A DNA stretch of 64,000 nucleotides from JAHELQ01 sp965603365 (GTDB taxonomy: Bacteria > Acidobacteriota > Aminicenantia > UBA2199), in NCBI GenBank assembly GCA_965603365.1, contig CBFDCR010000018.1:11355-75354 (forward strand), written 5' to 3'. Shown piece after piece: positions 42,414-51,820 of the stretch. The notes beneath the pieces are model-generated. The model was not told where the DNA came from. It did no database searches and saw only the letters and a program-made list of their open reading frames with translations. Both the position numbers and the translations under genes were made by a program. How positions within the stretch are numbered: the stretch's first letter is position 1; every line of letters begins with the position of its first letter.

Positions 42414-43367
42414 ATGAAAAAATACTCAATGATGGTCGTACTGATCCTGTTTGTGGCGGCGTCCTCTTTTTTGCTATCCCAGGAAGGCAGGGGCACCGGC
42501 CGGGTGGCCGGCGTGGTCGAGGATGAGGCGGGAAGTCCTATAGAAGGGGTGAAAATTACCTTAGAGTCGTTGAGTTACGATTTAAAGTTGGATACCGTAT
42601 CCGATGAGAAGGGTAAGTGGAGTATTTTTGGCTTTGCCAGCGGCGCCTTCCGGGTCACCGCGGAAAAGGAAGGGTACCTGCGAGCCACTTCGCAAGTGGA
42701 ACTGTCCCGCTGGCGGAATCCCCTTCAGAAGATTGTCATGAAAAAAATTGCCGCCCTGGAACAACCGGTAGTCGGCGAGGAAGCCAAAGCGGATTTCAGA
42801 CAGGCCAATGATTTGTATGAACAGGGCAAATATAAAGAGGCACTGATAATCTTTCAGGGTTTTATCGAACAGAATCCGGAATTGTACAAGGTCTGGATTA
42901 ATGTCGGCAATAGCCAACTGGCGTTGAGGGAATTCGATAAAGCCATTGCCGCCTACCGGAAAGTACTGGATGGTTTGGAGGCGGAGGGCGTTGAATTTAA
43001 AGGCAACCGGACGGTGGCCCAGCTCTATGCCGGTATCGGCGAGGCCTACATGTCGAAAGATAATCTTGCCGAAGCCGAGAAGTACTTTAAGTTGTCTATC
43101 GAGATCGACCCGGCAGACCATGCCTTAGCCTACAATGTGGCGGAGATCCTGTTTAATATCAACAAGGTGGACGAGGCCATCAAGTATTATCAAATGGCTG
43201 CCACTATCAAGCCCGATTGGCCCAAATCTTATCTAAAACTGGGTTATGCCTACTTAAACAAAGGCGATATGCAGAAGGCGGTGGAAGCGTTTGAGAAGTT
43301 CCTGGAAAAGGCCCCCGATGACCCCCAGGCCGATACTATCCGCAGCATCGTCCAGGATTTAAAATAG
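42414..43367 (+). CDS. Carboxypeptidase-regulatory-like domain plus TPR protein
   Basis: A 317-residue exported protein with AGGAGG before the ATG and a signal peptide (residues 1-22, ending SSFLLSQ). Residues ~27-115 are a transthyretin-like carboxypeptidase regulatory domain (VAGVVEDEAGSPIEGVKI; DEKGKWSIFGFASGAF). Then come at least four TPR units: ANDLYEQGKYKEALIIFQGF, VGNSQLALREFDKAIAAY, IGEAYMSKDNLAEAEKYF and YAYLNKGDMQKAVEAFEKF. It is the last gene before the shared terminator, convergent with the receptor gene. The mirror copy at 49848-50819 has the same domain order. Such TPR proteins usually dock partner proteins. Confidence 0.85.
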   Translation: MKKYSMMVVLILFVAASSFLLSQEGRGTGRVAGVVEDEAGSPIEGVKITLESLSYDLKLDTVSDEKGKWSIFGFASGAFRVTAEKEGYLRATSQVELSRWRNPLQKIVMKKIAALEQPVVGEEAKADFRQANDLYEQGKYKEALIIFQGFIEQNPELYKVWINVGNSQLALREFDKAIAAYRKVLDGLEAEGVEFKGNRTVAQLYAGIGEAYMSKDNLAEAEKYFKLSIEIDPADHALAYNVAEILFNINKVDEAIKYYQMAATIKPDWPKSYLKLGYAYLNKGDMQKAVEAFEKFLEKAPDDPQADTIRSIVQDLK

Positions 43368-43393
43368 AAGGTTTTTTTCACCACAGAGAGGGT

Positions 43394-43431
43394 AAAAAAA
43401 AAGGAGGTGCCGGCACGGCACCTCCTTTTTT
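43394..43431. terminator. Bidirectional rho-independent terminator
   Basis: Stem AAGGAGGTGCC (43401-43411), loop GGCAC, perfect complement GGCACCTCCTT (43417-43427), flanked by A-tract on the left and T-tract on the right, so it can stop transcription from both the TPR gene (+) and the receptor gene (-). Confidence 0.9.
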
Positions 43432-43456
43432 ATTTGAGGCGAGTCTTTGCTCTCGC

Positions 43457-46234
43457 TTAAAACTCGATCTTGGCGCCCAGACGCAGCATCCTGGGATCCA
43501 GGATGTCGGTCATCTCCTCGAATGTGCGGGTTGTGGGGGTGCTGGAGCGGGTTTCCACGGCAGAGGCGGGATTGGCGTTAAACACGTTGAACAGGTCGGC
43601 AAAGATCCTCAGGTTGACGGGCCCGATCTTGAATACTTTTTCCAGTCTCAGATCCAACTGCACGATATCGGGTAGGCCTCTGGAGCCTCTTTCTTCGGCA
43701 AAGATGGTTTCGGGATCCTGGTTGAGGGCCACGCCCAGGTCGCCGCTGCTGATGGTCCGGGTGTATCGGCGGCCCGACAGCCAGCGGAAGTAACCGCTGA
43801 GGTTGATGCCCCATGGCCCCTTGACCAGGCCATTGACTTTAAACTGGTGACGTCTCTCGTAGGGGAACCGGCCGTAGGCATTGGTGTGGTTGTTGGGGTT
43901 GTCGTAATAACCGGTGGCGCCGTAGCTGTCGTTAAAGTCGGTGGCGACGAGGCCCCTGGAGTTCTGCCAGACATAGGACAGCATCAACTGCCAGCCTTTG
44001 GAATACCGTTTGTTCAGGGTGAATTCGATACCGTCGTAATCTCTCTCGGCACCCGGGGGATTAACGGTGTAGAGCTGGCTGGGCTGTGGATTGATCAGAG
44101 TCCAGAACCTCTGGCTGCTGCCGTCGTAGGGGTCGGTGATGTCGATGGGTGCGTAGTTGGTCCATATCAGCTCGCCGTCGTTCATCAGGGCATCCATATC
44201 CAGGGCGGTGCCGTCGGCGTCTTCGATGAGATCTCTGTCCCACTTCTTGATGTAGCGGAGACCGACTGACCAGTCTTCCCACAATTCCCTTTCGAAACCG
44301 ACTACAAACTCGTCCACATAGGGGTTCGCAAGGTCTTTGTCGCCGTAGCCGGCGGTGGCGCCACCGGGCAGGTACCAGTACCAGGGACCATAGATGGAAC
44401 CGTCTGAATAGAGGTCTATGCCGGCGATGGTGAAGTCGTTGGGGTTCAGGTAGGTAAACCACTGGGTGATATTGGCGGCATAATACCTGGAGTAGCTGGC
44501 TTTCAACAGGGTCTTGCCGTCGGAGGTGATGTCGTAAATCAGGCCGACCCTGGGGGCCAGGGTAGACCAGGTCATGGCCGTTCTCTTTTCCGTTACGCTG
44601 GGGTTGATGGTATAACCGAAGAAGTTGATATCGACGGAGTCTTCAGCCTGCACCGGGATGATTCCCTTCTGGTTTTCGTATCTCAAGCCCAGGTTCAGGG
44701 TCAGGTTGTTGGATATGGACCAGGTATCCTGCACGAATAGGGACCAGTTCTGCATATCTTCGTAGCGGTCCATGTCTAAATAGACCCAGCCGTACCAGGG
44801 GACGCCGCCGTAACTGATCACCTGCCAGCAGCCGTTTCGGGGATCGGTGTAGTACTGTCTGCCCCAGTAGTTCTTGGAGTAGGTGTACTCACCGCCGAAT
44901 TTGATTTCGTGGGCGCCGGCTAAGTCGTCCACAAAGACGGTGCCGTCCGCGTTGATCTGCAGCCGGTCGCGGCCGTTCAGGTCGTCATAGCCATAGCCGC
45001 CGGCGTCGCGGTTGGTGGTGTATTCGGTGGCTCTGTAATTTGTGTTTTTGGCCAGCAGGTTGAAGGTGGAGTCGACATATCCTACTTTGAAGTTGGCGAA
45101 GAAGTTGTTGCCGAAGTTGCGGGTCCAGTGGGCGTTGAATACGTGAGTGGGGGTTTCCTGTATCCAGGTGGTGTCTACTGTATCAAATCTGCTGGCGGCA
45201 CGATGGTTTCTCTCGATATCGGAATAGTTGTAGGAGAAGATGAACTTGTTGGCCTGGTTGGGCTGGAAGGTGAACTTGACATAGGGATAGGGACGATAAT
45301 CGTCGGGCGGAATATCTTCACCGTCGTAAGGATAACCGGGGACGTAGTTTTCACTCTTTGTGTAGCTGGCATTGAAGAAGAACCAGAGCTTATCTTTGGC
45401 AAGGGGACCGCCTAAGGTGATGCCGGGTTCTATTTCATATTTAAACCCGCTCAAGTTGCCCTCCAGCGGGGTGCCCTTGGTGTTGGTGGACTGAAAATCT
45501 TCGTTGCGATAGTAGATGCTGGCGGTGCCGCTGAATTTGTTACCGCCGGACTTGGAGACGACGTTCACCACCGCGCCTCTAACCGCACCGTATTCAGCCG
45601 AAAGACCGCCGGACTGTACGGAGATTTCTTCCATGATATCCATGCCGAAGAATACACCCTCGGTTCCCACCGCCGGGTCGCCCAGGTTCACGCCGTCGAG
45701 ATTGTAGGAGTTGTCCCTGACGGTTCCGCCGTGTGCCGTATCCGCGGTCACACCGGGGGTCATGTTGAAGTAGGTACCCAGATCCCTGACTGCCGGAATG
45801 GATTTGAGAAATTCCTGATCCAGGTTGGCGGCCTTGGTGGTGCTTTGCCGGTCAACGGTGGGGGATTTCCCTTCCACTACGATGCTTTCCTGGATGGTCT
45901 GCAGTTCCATCATGATGTCAACGCTAGAAGTGACACCCACGTTGACTTTGATACCCTTGCGCACGATGGTATTCATACCCTCCAACTGGAAGGTCAACTC
46001 ATAGGTTCCGGGAGCCAGTGAGGGAAAACGGTATCTGCCGTTTTCACTGGAGACAGTGGTCATTTCCGGCAGAACCATAGCCGGAGATTTAGCGATCACC
46101 GTCACGCCAGGCATGGGAGTGCCATCCGGGGAATTGACCACGCCGGTGATCATTCCGGTCTGGTTGAGCTGTGCCTGGACAACCGTAAACGTGAATAATA
46201 GAGTGATAGCTAAAATTGAAAAACGCTTTAGCAT
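43457..46234 (-). CDS. TonB-dependent outer membrane receptor with carboxypeptidase-regulatory domain (receptor A)
   Basis: About 925 residues. The start at 46234 has AAGGAGG upstream and gives a signal peptide (MLKRFSILAITLLFTFTVVQAQ); an ATG 60 bases further up is less likely. Residues ~26-105 are a carboxypeptidase-regulatory domain (GVVNSPDGTPMPGVTVIA). The plug follows (about 135-230), with LDGVNLGDPAVG and SAEYGAVRGAVVNVVSKSGG. The rest is a 22-strand-type barrel ending in Phe (MLRLGAKIEF), the signal for insertion by the Bam machinery. TonB receptors bring large or scarce substrates through the outer membrane. The gene is convergent with the GWxTD operon and divergent from receptor B. 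Confidence 0.9.
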   Translation of the reverse strand: MLKRFSILAITLLFTFTVVQAQLNQTGMITGVVNSPDGTPMPGVTVIAKSPAMVLPEMTTVSSENGRYRFPSLAPGTYELTFQLEGMNTIVRKGIKVNVGVTSSVDIMMELQTIQESIVVEGKSPTVDRQSTTKAANLDQEFLKSIPAVRDLGTYFNMTPGVTADTAHGGTVRDNSYNLDGVNLGDPAVGTEGVFFGMDIMEEISVQSGGLSAEYGAVRGAVVNVVSKSGGNKFSGTASIYYRNEDFQSTNTKGTPLEGNLSGFKYEIEPGITLGGPLAKDKLWFFFNASYTKSENYVPGYPYDGEDIPPDDYRPYPYVKFTFQPNQANKFIFSYNYSDIERNHRAASRFDTVDTTWIQETPTHVFNAHWTRNFGNNFFANFKVGYVDSTFNLLAKNTNYRATEYTTNRDAGGYGYDDLNGRDRLQINADGTVFVDDLAGAHEIKFGGEYTYSKNYWGRQYYTDPRNGCWQVISYGGVPWYGWVYLDMDRYEDMQNWSLFVQDTWSISNNLTLNLGLRYENQKGIIPVQAEDSVDINFFGYTINPSVTEKRTAMTWSTLAPRVGLIYDITSDGKTLLKASYSRYYAANITQWFTYLNPNDFTIAGIDLYSDGSIYGPWYWYLPGGATAGYGDKDLANPYVDEFVVGFERELWEDWSVGLRYIKKWDRDLIEDADGTALDMDALMNDGELIWTNYAPIDITDPYDGSSQRFWTLINPQPSQLYTVNPPGAERDYDGIEFTLNKRYSKGWQLMLSYVWQNSRGLVATDFNDSYGATGYYDNPNNHTNAYGRFPYERRHQFKVNGLVKGPWGINLSGYFRWLSGRRYTRTISSGDLGVALNQDPETIFAEERGSRGLPDIVQLDLRLEKVFKIGPVNLRIFADLFNVFNANPASAVETRSSTPTTRTFEEMTDILDPRMLRLGAKIEF

Positions 46235-46698
46235 ATATACCTCCTTAAATTTTAGTTGTGGTAATTGATTGCTTTTATATTTTTTACTGTCCATTGTTCA
46301 TTATGATAAAGATTAGAAGCAATAAATGTGCCAGATTCACTCGCTGGCGGAAATTGATTGTCGACGGGGCGGGCGCTGAGATTTTTTCGAATCAAGGGAA
46401 TGATTGATATCGCAGGGATACCTTATGGGATCATACTATCTCTGGAATTACGGGTGTTTGGCAGGCACCTGGAGAGGAGTGTTTTAATGCCAATATGGAA
46501 GCGGTTCATAATGTAGGTGGAGAAATATATAAGAAGTAATCCAGTATTTTGAATAAATAATCCAAAATTTTGATTTTATTTGGCCTGACTCCGTCAGATC
46601 ATACTATAAAGGGGATTCAACATTCCGTCTAAATTGGCAGCATAATTGCTTACTATATCTATCAAGAATCAAGAATCAATAACATTTAAGGAGGTTTA
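46235..46698. promoter_or_regulatory. 464-bp divergent control region between two TonB receptors
   Basis: No gene. It must hold promoters for both receptors. Repeated words include GATCATACTAT at 46429-46439 and again at 46597-46607, AATCCA..TTTTGA twice near 46540-46575, and ATCAAGAATCAAGAATCAAT just before the receptor B ribosome site. A possible -10 (TATAAA at 46605-46610) lies upstream of receptor B, but with a poor -35 (TTGGCC, 19-base spacer). Strong ribosome sites (AAGGAGG) end both sides. Confidence 0.45.
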
Positions 46699-49692
46699 AT
46701 GCTTAAACACAAAGGTTTAATCCTATTTTTTGCAATTGCGCTGCTCTGCAGCGGAGTGTCTTTCGCCCAGGAGCAAGCGGGTGAAGTTATCGGAACGGTA
46801 GTTCTGGAAGACGGTTCTGCCATTCCGGGAGTTTCGGTAGAGGCAACCGGTACCAACCTGGTCGGTACAAAAAAGACCGTTACCGACGAGAACGGTAGCT
46901 TCAGGCTGCTGGCCCTGCCTCCCGGTGAGTATACCATAGTCTTCACTCTCGAGGGTTTTAAGACCATCAAGAGAGAGAAGATCAAGGTGGAACTCGGCCG
47001 GACCATCAAGATCAACGTGATCATGCAGACCGGTGCCATCCGGGAAGAGATCGTCGTAACCGGACAGTCCCCGGTGCTGGACGTTCGTAAGAGTGCCACC
47101 ACGGTGAACATCACCAAGGAGACTTTTACGAAGCTGCCCAAGGGCCGTAACTTTGATTCCATCGTTACCGTGTCCGCCGGCGTGAACAACGAAGAGGAAC
47201 TCCTGGGCATCTCCTTTGACGGTGCCTCCAGTTCGGAAAACGTCTTTTACGTCGACGGCGTGGATACCACCGGCCTGTTCGAGGGTACTGCCGGCCAGGA
47301 TGTCAACTTCGATTTTATCGAAGAGGTCCAGGTCAAGTCCTCCGGTTATGCAGCCGAGTACGGTGGCTCCATGGGTGGTGTTATCAACGTCATCACCCGC
47401 AGCGGCGGTAACGAGTTTCACGGTTCTGCCATGCTGTACTTCGACGGCAGCTCCCTGGGCTACAACGAGGTACCGACCCTGCGGATCAACCCCTTGAATG
47501 ATGACCTGGCCGAATATGTAACCTATCCCGAAGACTCCTGGACCCGCTGGGAACCGGGCTTCGGTCTGGGCGGCTACATCATCAAGGACAAGCTGTGGTT
47601 CTTCGGCAGCTTCATGCCGAAATTCTACAGCCGCACCCGGCCGGCGAACTTTATTGGTCATGAAGACGCGAACAGGGACGTCACCCGGGATCGGACCTAC
47701 TACCAGGCCTCTCTGAAGTTGACCGGCCAATTGGCCAACAACCTGCGGCTGTCCATCAGCGGTACGCTGGACAGTTGGAAGGAAGAGGGCGAATTGCCGA
47801 CTCAAAGCGGCGCCAGCCCCTACGACCGGGACTATGAGGCCCAGAACTGGAAGTATCCCAGCTACACCGTGGGCGGCAGCCTCGACTACACCCTCGGCAA
47901 CAACCTGATGCTCAACGTTACCGGCGGTTACTGGCGGACCAACCGCATCCAGGGCGTGCAGCCCGCAGGCCCCAGGTGGTTCTTCCTGACTTCCGGTTAC
48001 GGCTACAGTAATCCCGAACAGGCCTATGGCTGGAACAACTATCCCTATGATGCCGGTTACGCCACCCTGAAGGACATCAACAACAAGTTGACCGCCACCG
48101 CCGACCTCACCTACTACATGAACCTGGGGGGCGAGCATGTCTGGAAGCTCGGTTTCCAGTATGTGCGCATCGGTGTGGACAAGAACGACGCCTATCCCTA
48201 CACCTACTACCGTTTCTACTGGGGTGAGGACTATGAATCCCCCAACCTGGGCACTGTTCCCACCACCCTGGGGTACGTGGAAGCCAGGTGGCCCTTCGGT
48301 TCGGTTGCCACCATCAACAGCAACCGCTACGCCTTCTACATCCAGGATGCCTGGACCATCGGCGAAAAGCTTACCCTTAATGCCGGTGTGAGGTTCGAGA
48401 AAGAGGATATCCCATCCTTCAGCGACCTGCCCGAGTATTCCGATCCCCCGATCCGGTTCGATTTCTTCGACAAGATCGCGCCCAGGATCGGTTTTGCCTA
48501 CGACGTATTCGGCGATTCCGACCTGAAGGTCTTCGGCTCCTTCGGTATCTACTACGACGTGATGAAGCTGGCCATGGCCGAGGGTTCCTACGGCGGTTTC
48601 AAGTGGATTTCCAGCTACTACGACATCGTGGATCCCAGCTATGCAAATTTCGGTCATGCGGACCATCCGGTTACCGGCGGTTTAAACGGCGGCAACTATT
48701 TCGAAAACCTGAACTGGCGACTCCCCTCCTTCGATACCACCCAGCCGGATATGAAGCCCTTCAGCAAGTACGAGTACACCCTGGGTGTCCAGAAGAGACT
48801 CAGCGAAGATGTGGCCCTCAGTGTCCGGTTTATGCACAACTCCATCACCAACGCCATCGAGGACATCGGTATTCAACTGCCCGAAGGGGAGACCTACTTC
48901 AACGGTAACCCCGGTTCCGCCTGGATCCAGGAGAAGTACGACGCGGCCCAGGCCGCCGGCCTGCAGCCCGCTGGGGTTGTGGCCACTGACCCGATACGTA
49001 AATACAACTCCCTCCAGGTCAACCTGGACAAGAAGTTCAGCAACAACTGGTTGGGCGGTGTCTCCGTGACCTGGAGCAAACTGACCGGTAACTTCTCCGG
49101 TCTGGCCAGCTCCGACGAGCACGGCCGGAAAGACCCCGGTGTGGAGAGGTACTTCGATGCCTGGTTCCTGACCTGGGATCAGAACGGCAACGACACCACC
49201 GGTTTTCTGCCCACCGACCGGACCTGGCAGTTCAAGGCCTACGGCGCTTACTCCTTCGATTGGGGTCTGACCGTCGGCTTTAACGCCTACGGCATGACCG
49301 GAACCCCCTGGCAGACCGAGGTCTACCTCAACGGTATGCAGGGCTGGTATCCCTTTGGCCGGGGCCAGGTCCTGGGTCAAGAGGGTACGCAGCGGACGCC
49401 GTTACTGTGGCAGGTCGATGCCTACCTGGAATACAACCTGAAGCTGAGCGACAAGTACACCCTGCAGCTCAACGCCAATATCACCAACCTCACCGACAAC
49501 GAGATCGCCCAGCGGATTCACCAGTTGTACAATGATGCCAGGATCTACGTGGATGAGCAGGTCATTTACAACGGTTTCAACTCCATCCAGGAAGTCGCCG
49601 ATAAGGGCGCCCATCTGGATCCCCGCTACGGCATGGAGCGCAGCTACATGGCTGCCCTCGCCGCCAGAGTGGGAGTTAAGCTGCTCTTCTAA
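46699..49692 (+). CDS. TonB-dependent outer membrane receptor with carboxypeptidase-regulatory domain (receptor B)
   Basis: A 997-residue protein with AAGGAGG before the ATG and a signal peptide (residues 1-23, ending GVSFAQ). The regulatory domain (residues ~27-115: VIGTVVLEDGSAIPGVSVEA) is followed by EEIVVTGQSPVLDV, a plug with VDGVDTTGLFEG and SSGYAAEYGGSMGGVINV, and a large barrel ending GVKLLF. Codon choice is strongly biased to C/G-ending codons compared with the genes around it (runs of CTG, GGC, TTC, AAC, ACC), as expected for a very highly expressed gene. A long antisense open frame arises from this bias. It is convergent with the CR-TPR gene at 49848 and divergent from receptor A. 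Confidence 0.92.
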   Translation: MLKHKGLILFFAIALLCSGVSFAQEQAGEVIGTVVLEDGSAIPGVSVEATGTNLVGTKKTVTDENGSFRLLALPPGEYTIVFTLEGFKTIKREKIKVELGRTIKINVIMQTGAIREEIVVTGQSPVLDVRKSATTVNITKETFTKLPKGRNFDSIVTVSAGVNNEEELLGISFDGASSSENVFYVDGVDTTGLFEGTAGQDVNFDFIEEVQVKSSGYAAEYGGSMGGVINVITRSGGNEFHGSAMLYFDGSSLGYNEVPTLRINPLNDDLAEYVTYPEDSWTRWEPGFGLGGYIIKDKLWFFGSFMPKFYSRTRPANFIGHEDANRDVTRDRTYYQASLKLTGQLANNLRLSISGTLDSWKEEGELPTQSGASPYDRDYEAQNWKYPSYTVGGSLDYTLGNNLMLNVTGGYWRTNRIQGVQPAGPRWFFLTSGYGYSNPEQAYGWNNYPYDAGYATLKDINNKLTATADLTYYMNLGGEHVWKLGFQYVRIGVDKNDAYPYTYYRFYWGEDYESPNLGTVPTTLGYVEARWPFGSVATINSNRYAFYIQDAWTIGEKLTLNAGVRFEKEDIPSFSDLPEYSDPPIRFDFFDKIAPRIGFAYDVFGDSDLKVFGSFGIYYDVMKLAMAEGSYGGFKWISSYYDIVDPSYANFGHADHPVTGGLNGGNYFENLNWRLPSFDTTQPDMKPFSKYEYTLGVQKRLSEDVALSVRFMHNSITNAIEDIGIQLPEGETYFNGNPGSAWIQEKYDAAQAAGLQPAGVVATDPIRKYNSLQVNLDKKFSNNWLGGVSVTWSKLTGNFSGLASSDEHGRKDPGVERYFDAWFLTWDQNGNDTTGFLPTDRTWQFKAYGAYSFDWGLTVGFNAYGMTGTPWQTEVYLNGMQGWYPFGRGQVLGQEGTQRTPLLWQVDAYLEYNLKLSDKYTLQLNANITNLTDNEIAQRIHQLYNDARIYVDEQVIYNGFNSIQEVADKGAHLDPRYGMERSYMAALAARVGVKLLF

Positions 49693-49723
49693 TTCGAGCG
49701 AAGAAGTTTCCAACATGAACATA

Positions 49724-49747
49724 GAGGCCCTCTTGCGGGAGGGCCTC
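49724..49747. terminator. Hairpin between receptor B and the convergent TPR operon
   Basis: GAGGCCCTC (49724-49732), loop TTGCGG, GAGGGCCTC (49739-49747). It is followed on the plus strand by C-rich sequence rather than T's, so it is a weak classical terminator, but its position between convergent genes fits that role. Confidence 0.5.
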
Positions 49748-49847
49748 CTCCCCCCCAAAAAAATCAATCCCTCAAACTTAGTATTAGTGCATAGTCTTAT
49801 CTTTAGTTTGGCTACGAGTGTAAATTTTTAGAGTTTTAGGATTCCCT

Positions 49848-50819
49848 TTACTGCTGCAGGCTGTTGATGATGTCTTTGACCACCGGGGCCTGGGGATTTT
49901 CGGGGTCCAGTTCCAGGAATGTATTCATGCTGTCGATGGCTTTCTTAAAATCTCCCAGATTCATATACACATACCCCTTCTTCAGGTGGGGTTCGGCCCA
50001 TTTGGGTTTAATCTGGGCCGCTAAATCATAGTACTTGATAGCCTCTTCGTTTTTGTTACCGGCAAAACAGATTTCCCCCACGTTGTAGGCCAGGATTTCA
50101 TCTTTGGGGTTCAGGTCGATGGATTTCTTGAAGTAACCCATGGCGGTCTGGGTGTCGTCTTTTTTCAGATACAGTTCACCGATGGCGGCAAAAGCCTTGG
50201 CTTTCAGGGGGATATCTTTCTCGTCTTCTTTGGCATTGTCGGTCACCTTCTGGAAGGCGGTCATGGCCTGGTCAAACTCCCCCAGTTCCTTGTGGCAGTT
50301 TCCGATGTTCACATAGAGCTGGTAAAATTCCGGGTTGTCGGTCAGGAATTTCTGGTAGAAATCAAGGGCCTCCTGGTATTTCCCCTCTTCGTAGAACCGG
50401 TTGCCCTCTTCCACCAGATTGGCCTCTTGTTTGAGTTTTTCCTGGGCAATGGTTTTGGCAGACTTTAACAGTACCAGCTTGACCACCGGGTTGATGTTGA
50501 CCTGGCTAATGGTCACGGTTTTGACGACCGGCTCCAGGTTTTTATAGGAGGCGGTGATCTGCCACCTGCCGTAACCCAGACCTGAGATGATCCATTCTCC
50601 TTTTTTGTTGGTTTTGGCCTGGTGTTTAATGAGGGGTTCGCGGCTGTCCAAAAATTCAATGGCGACTGCGGCGCCTTTGATGGGTTGGTCATCTTTGTCT
50701 ACCACCAGGCCCTTTTGCCGGGCGGTTCCCCGTCCAGATTGGCAGAAGAGACTGGTGCCCAGTAATCCACCTACAACGATTATGGTGAATAAGGTTTTAA
50801 GAATTCGGTTTGCTGTCAT
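49848..50819 (-). CDS. Carboxypeptidase-regulatory-like domain plus TPR protein (mirror copy)
   Basis: About 323 residues from ATG 50819 (AAGGAG upstream), signal peptide (MTANRILKTLFTIIVVGGLL...). The regulatory domain (GLVVDKDDQPIKGAAVAIEF; KKGEWIISGLGYGRW) is followed by TPR units (GNRFYEEGKYQEALDFYQKF; IGNCHKELGEFDQAMTAF; IGELYLKKDDTQTAMGYF; YVYMNLGDFKKAI). It is clearly a paralogue of 42414-43367, with the same SGRGTA / EGRGTG segment right after the signal peptide. It is last in the minus-strand operon, next to receptor B. A partner in the same surface complex is likely. Confidence 0.85.
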   Translation of the reverse strand: MTANRILKTLFTIIVVGGLLGTSLFCQSGRGTARQKGLVVDKDDQPIKGAAVAIEFLDSREPLIKHQAKTNKKGEWIISGLGYGRWQITASYKNLEPVVKTVTISQVNINPVVKLVLLKSAKTIAQEKLKQEANLVEEGNRFYEEGKYQEALDFYQKFLTDNPEFYQLYVNIGNCHKELGEFDQAMTAFQKVTDNAKEDEKDIPLKAKAFAAIGELYLKKDDTQTAMGYFKKSIDLNPKDEILAYNVGEICFAGNKNEEAIKYYDLAAQIKPKWAEPHLKKGYVYMNLGDFKKAIDSMNTFLELDPENPQAPVVKDIINSLQQ

Positions 50820-50857
50820 GTTGGTCTCCTTATCGTTCAAATGATCTATTATCGGCT

Positions 50858-51820
50858 TTAATTATTGAATCTGATCTTTTTACTGGCTTTGAATTGGTCA
50901 TTTTGGCTTTCCACGGTGGCAACGATCTCGACGGGGCCGACAGCAGCCAATTTCAGGGGGATGTCGATGATGAAATTGTCCATCTTGCCCTGTAAGTCTT
51001 CGGCGGTCAACGATATCCGGACATCTTTGCGGACGGCGGGGAGCTTTCTCCCTTGGGCATCGGTTATTTTCAGGGTTACGGATAGGGCGGTTTCATAGCG
51101 GTTTTTGATCTCCTGGAAGAGAATATTTTTATAGGGAATCTTGATTCGGGCGGTTACCGAGCCGTCGCCGCTTTTCTTTACATCCACCTGGAAGTCCAGC
51201 GGCTGCTTTTCTATGCCCACCTGCGGAGTAAGCATCATGCCGGCCCTGGTGATGGTGGCGATGTGCTGGGCACTCAGGGGCGTCAGATCGTAGGAACCGC
51301 TGCGCAGCCGGTCTAAAAATACGATGGGATAGTTGTAATAGCCGTAATACCAGATTTCCAGGGGCAGGTTGTATATGCTGGGTTCTCCTATCTCCGTGGA
51401 AATAGACATGCCGGTGGGAAAGACCCGTTTGGTCTCCGGCGGACCCAGGAGGATGAGAACCCGTCCCCGGTCGGTAATCCAGCCGTTCTTGCCGAATAAT
51501 TGGTTGGCCTGATCGATCCGTTCGAAGTAGACTTCCTTAAATTCGTTGACTTCGGTCTGGGGATCGGGGTCCCGTTTTTCCCAGAACTCTTTGATGAAGG
51601 CTTTTCGCTCCTCGTCGGACGTAAGATTTAAGAAGGTTTTTCTCTCCTGTTTGCCGATCAGGTATCTGACGGTGGAGAGGAATTCCTGATAATCTGGTGC
51701 CAGTTTTTTGACCAGGTTGCGGGAACCGCCGCAGCCATTCACGTTCATGATCATTGCTATACCGATTCCCACTGCCCATAAGGGCAGACTCTGGATTAAT
51801 TTTGGTTTTATTTTGTTCAT
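50858..51820 (-). CDS. Short GWxTD-domain protein (mirror copy)
   Basis: About 320 residues from ATG 51820, which overlaps the previous gene's stop (ATGA). GGAG lies about 12 bases upstream. A hydrophobic start with a Cys near residue 25 (MNVNGCGGS) may be a lipoprotein signal (lipobox-like, not perfect). The domain reads RKTFLNLTSDEERKAFIKEF, then FWEKRDPDPQTEVNEF and NGWITDRGRVLILLGPPE, with the canonical GWxTD. The C-terminal half is beta-rich (ITDAQGRKLPAVRKDVRI). It corresponds to 41357-42340. The two share FWE(K/I)RDPDP and GR(V/I)(L/Y)(I/M)LLGPP. Confidence 0.83.
   Translation of the reverse strand: MNKIKPKLIQSLPLWAVGIGIAMIMNVNGCGGSRNLVKKLAPDYQEFLSTVRYLIGKQERKTFLNLTSDEERKAFIKEFWEKRDPDPQTEVNEFKEVYFERIDQANQLFGKNGWITDRGRVLILLGPPETKRVFPTGMSISTEIGEPSIYNLPLEIWYYGYYNYPIVFLDRLRSGSYDLTPLSAQHIATITRAGMMLTPQVGIEKQPLDFQVDVKKSGDGSVTARIKIPYKNILFQEIKNRYETALSVTLKITDAQGRKLPAVRKDVRISLTAEDLQGKMDNFIIDIPLKLAAVGPVEIVATVESQNDQFKASKKIRFNN

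Noticed and set aside
46723..48666. Long antisense open frame (647 codons) opposite receptor B
   Set aside because: It arises from the biased codon use of the receptor gene; the product is low-complexity, Gly/Val rich, with no ribosome site or domain.
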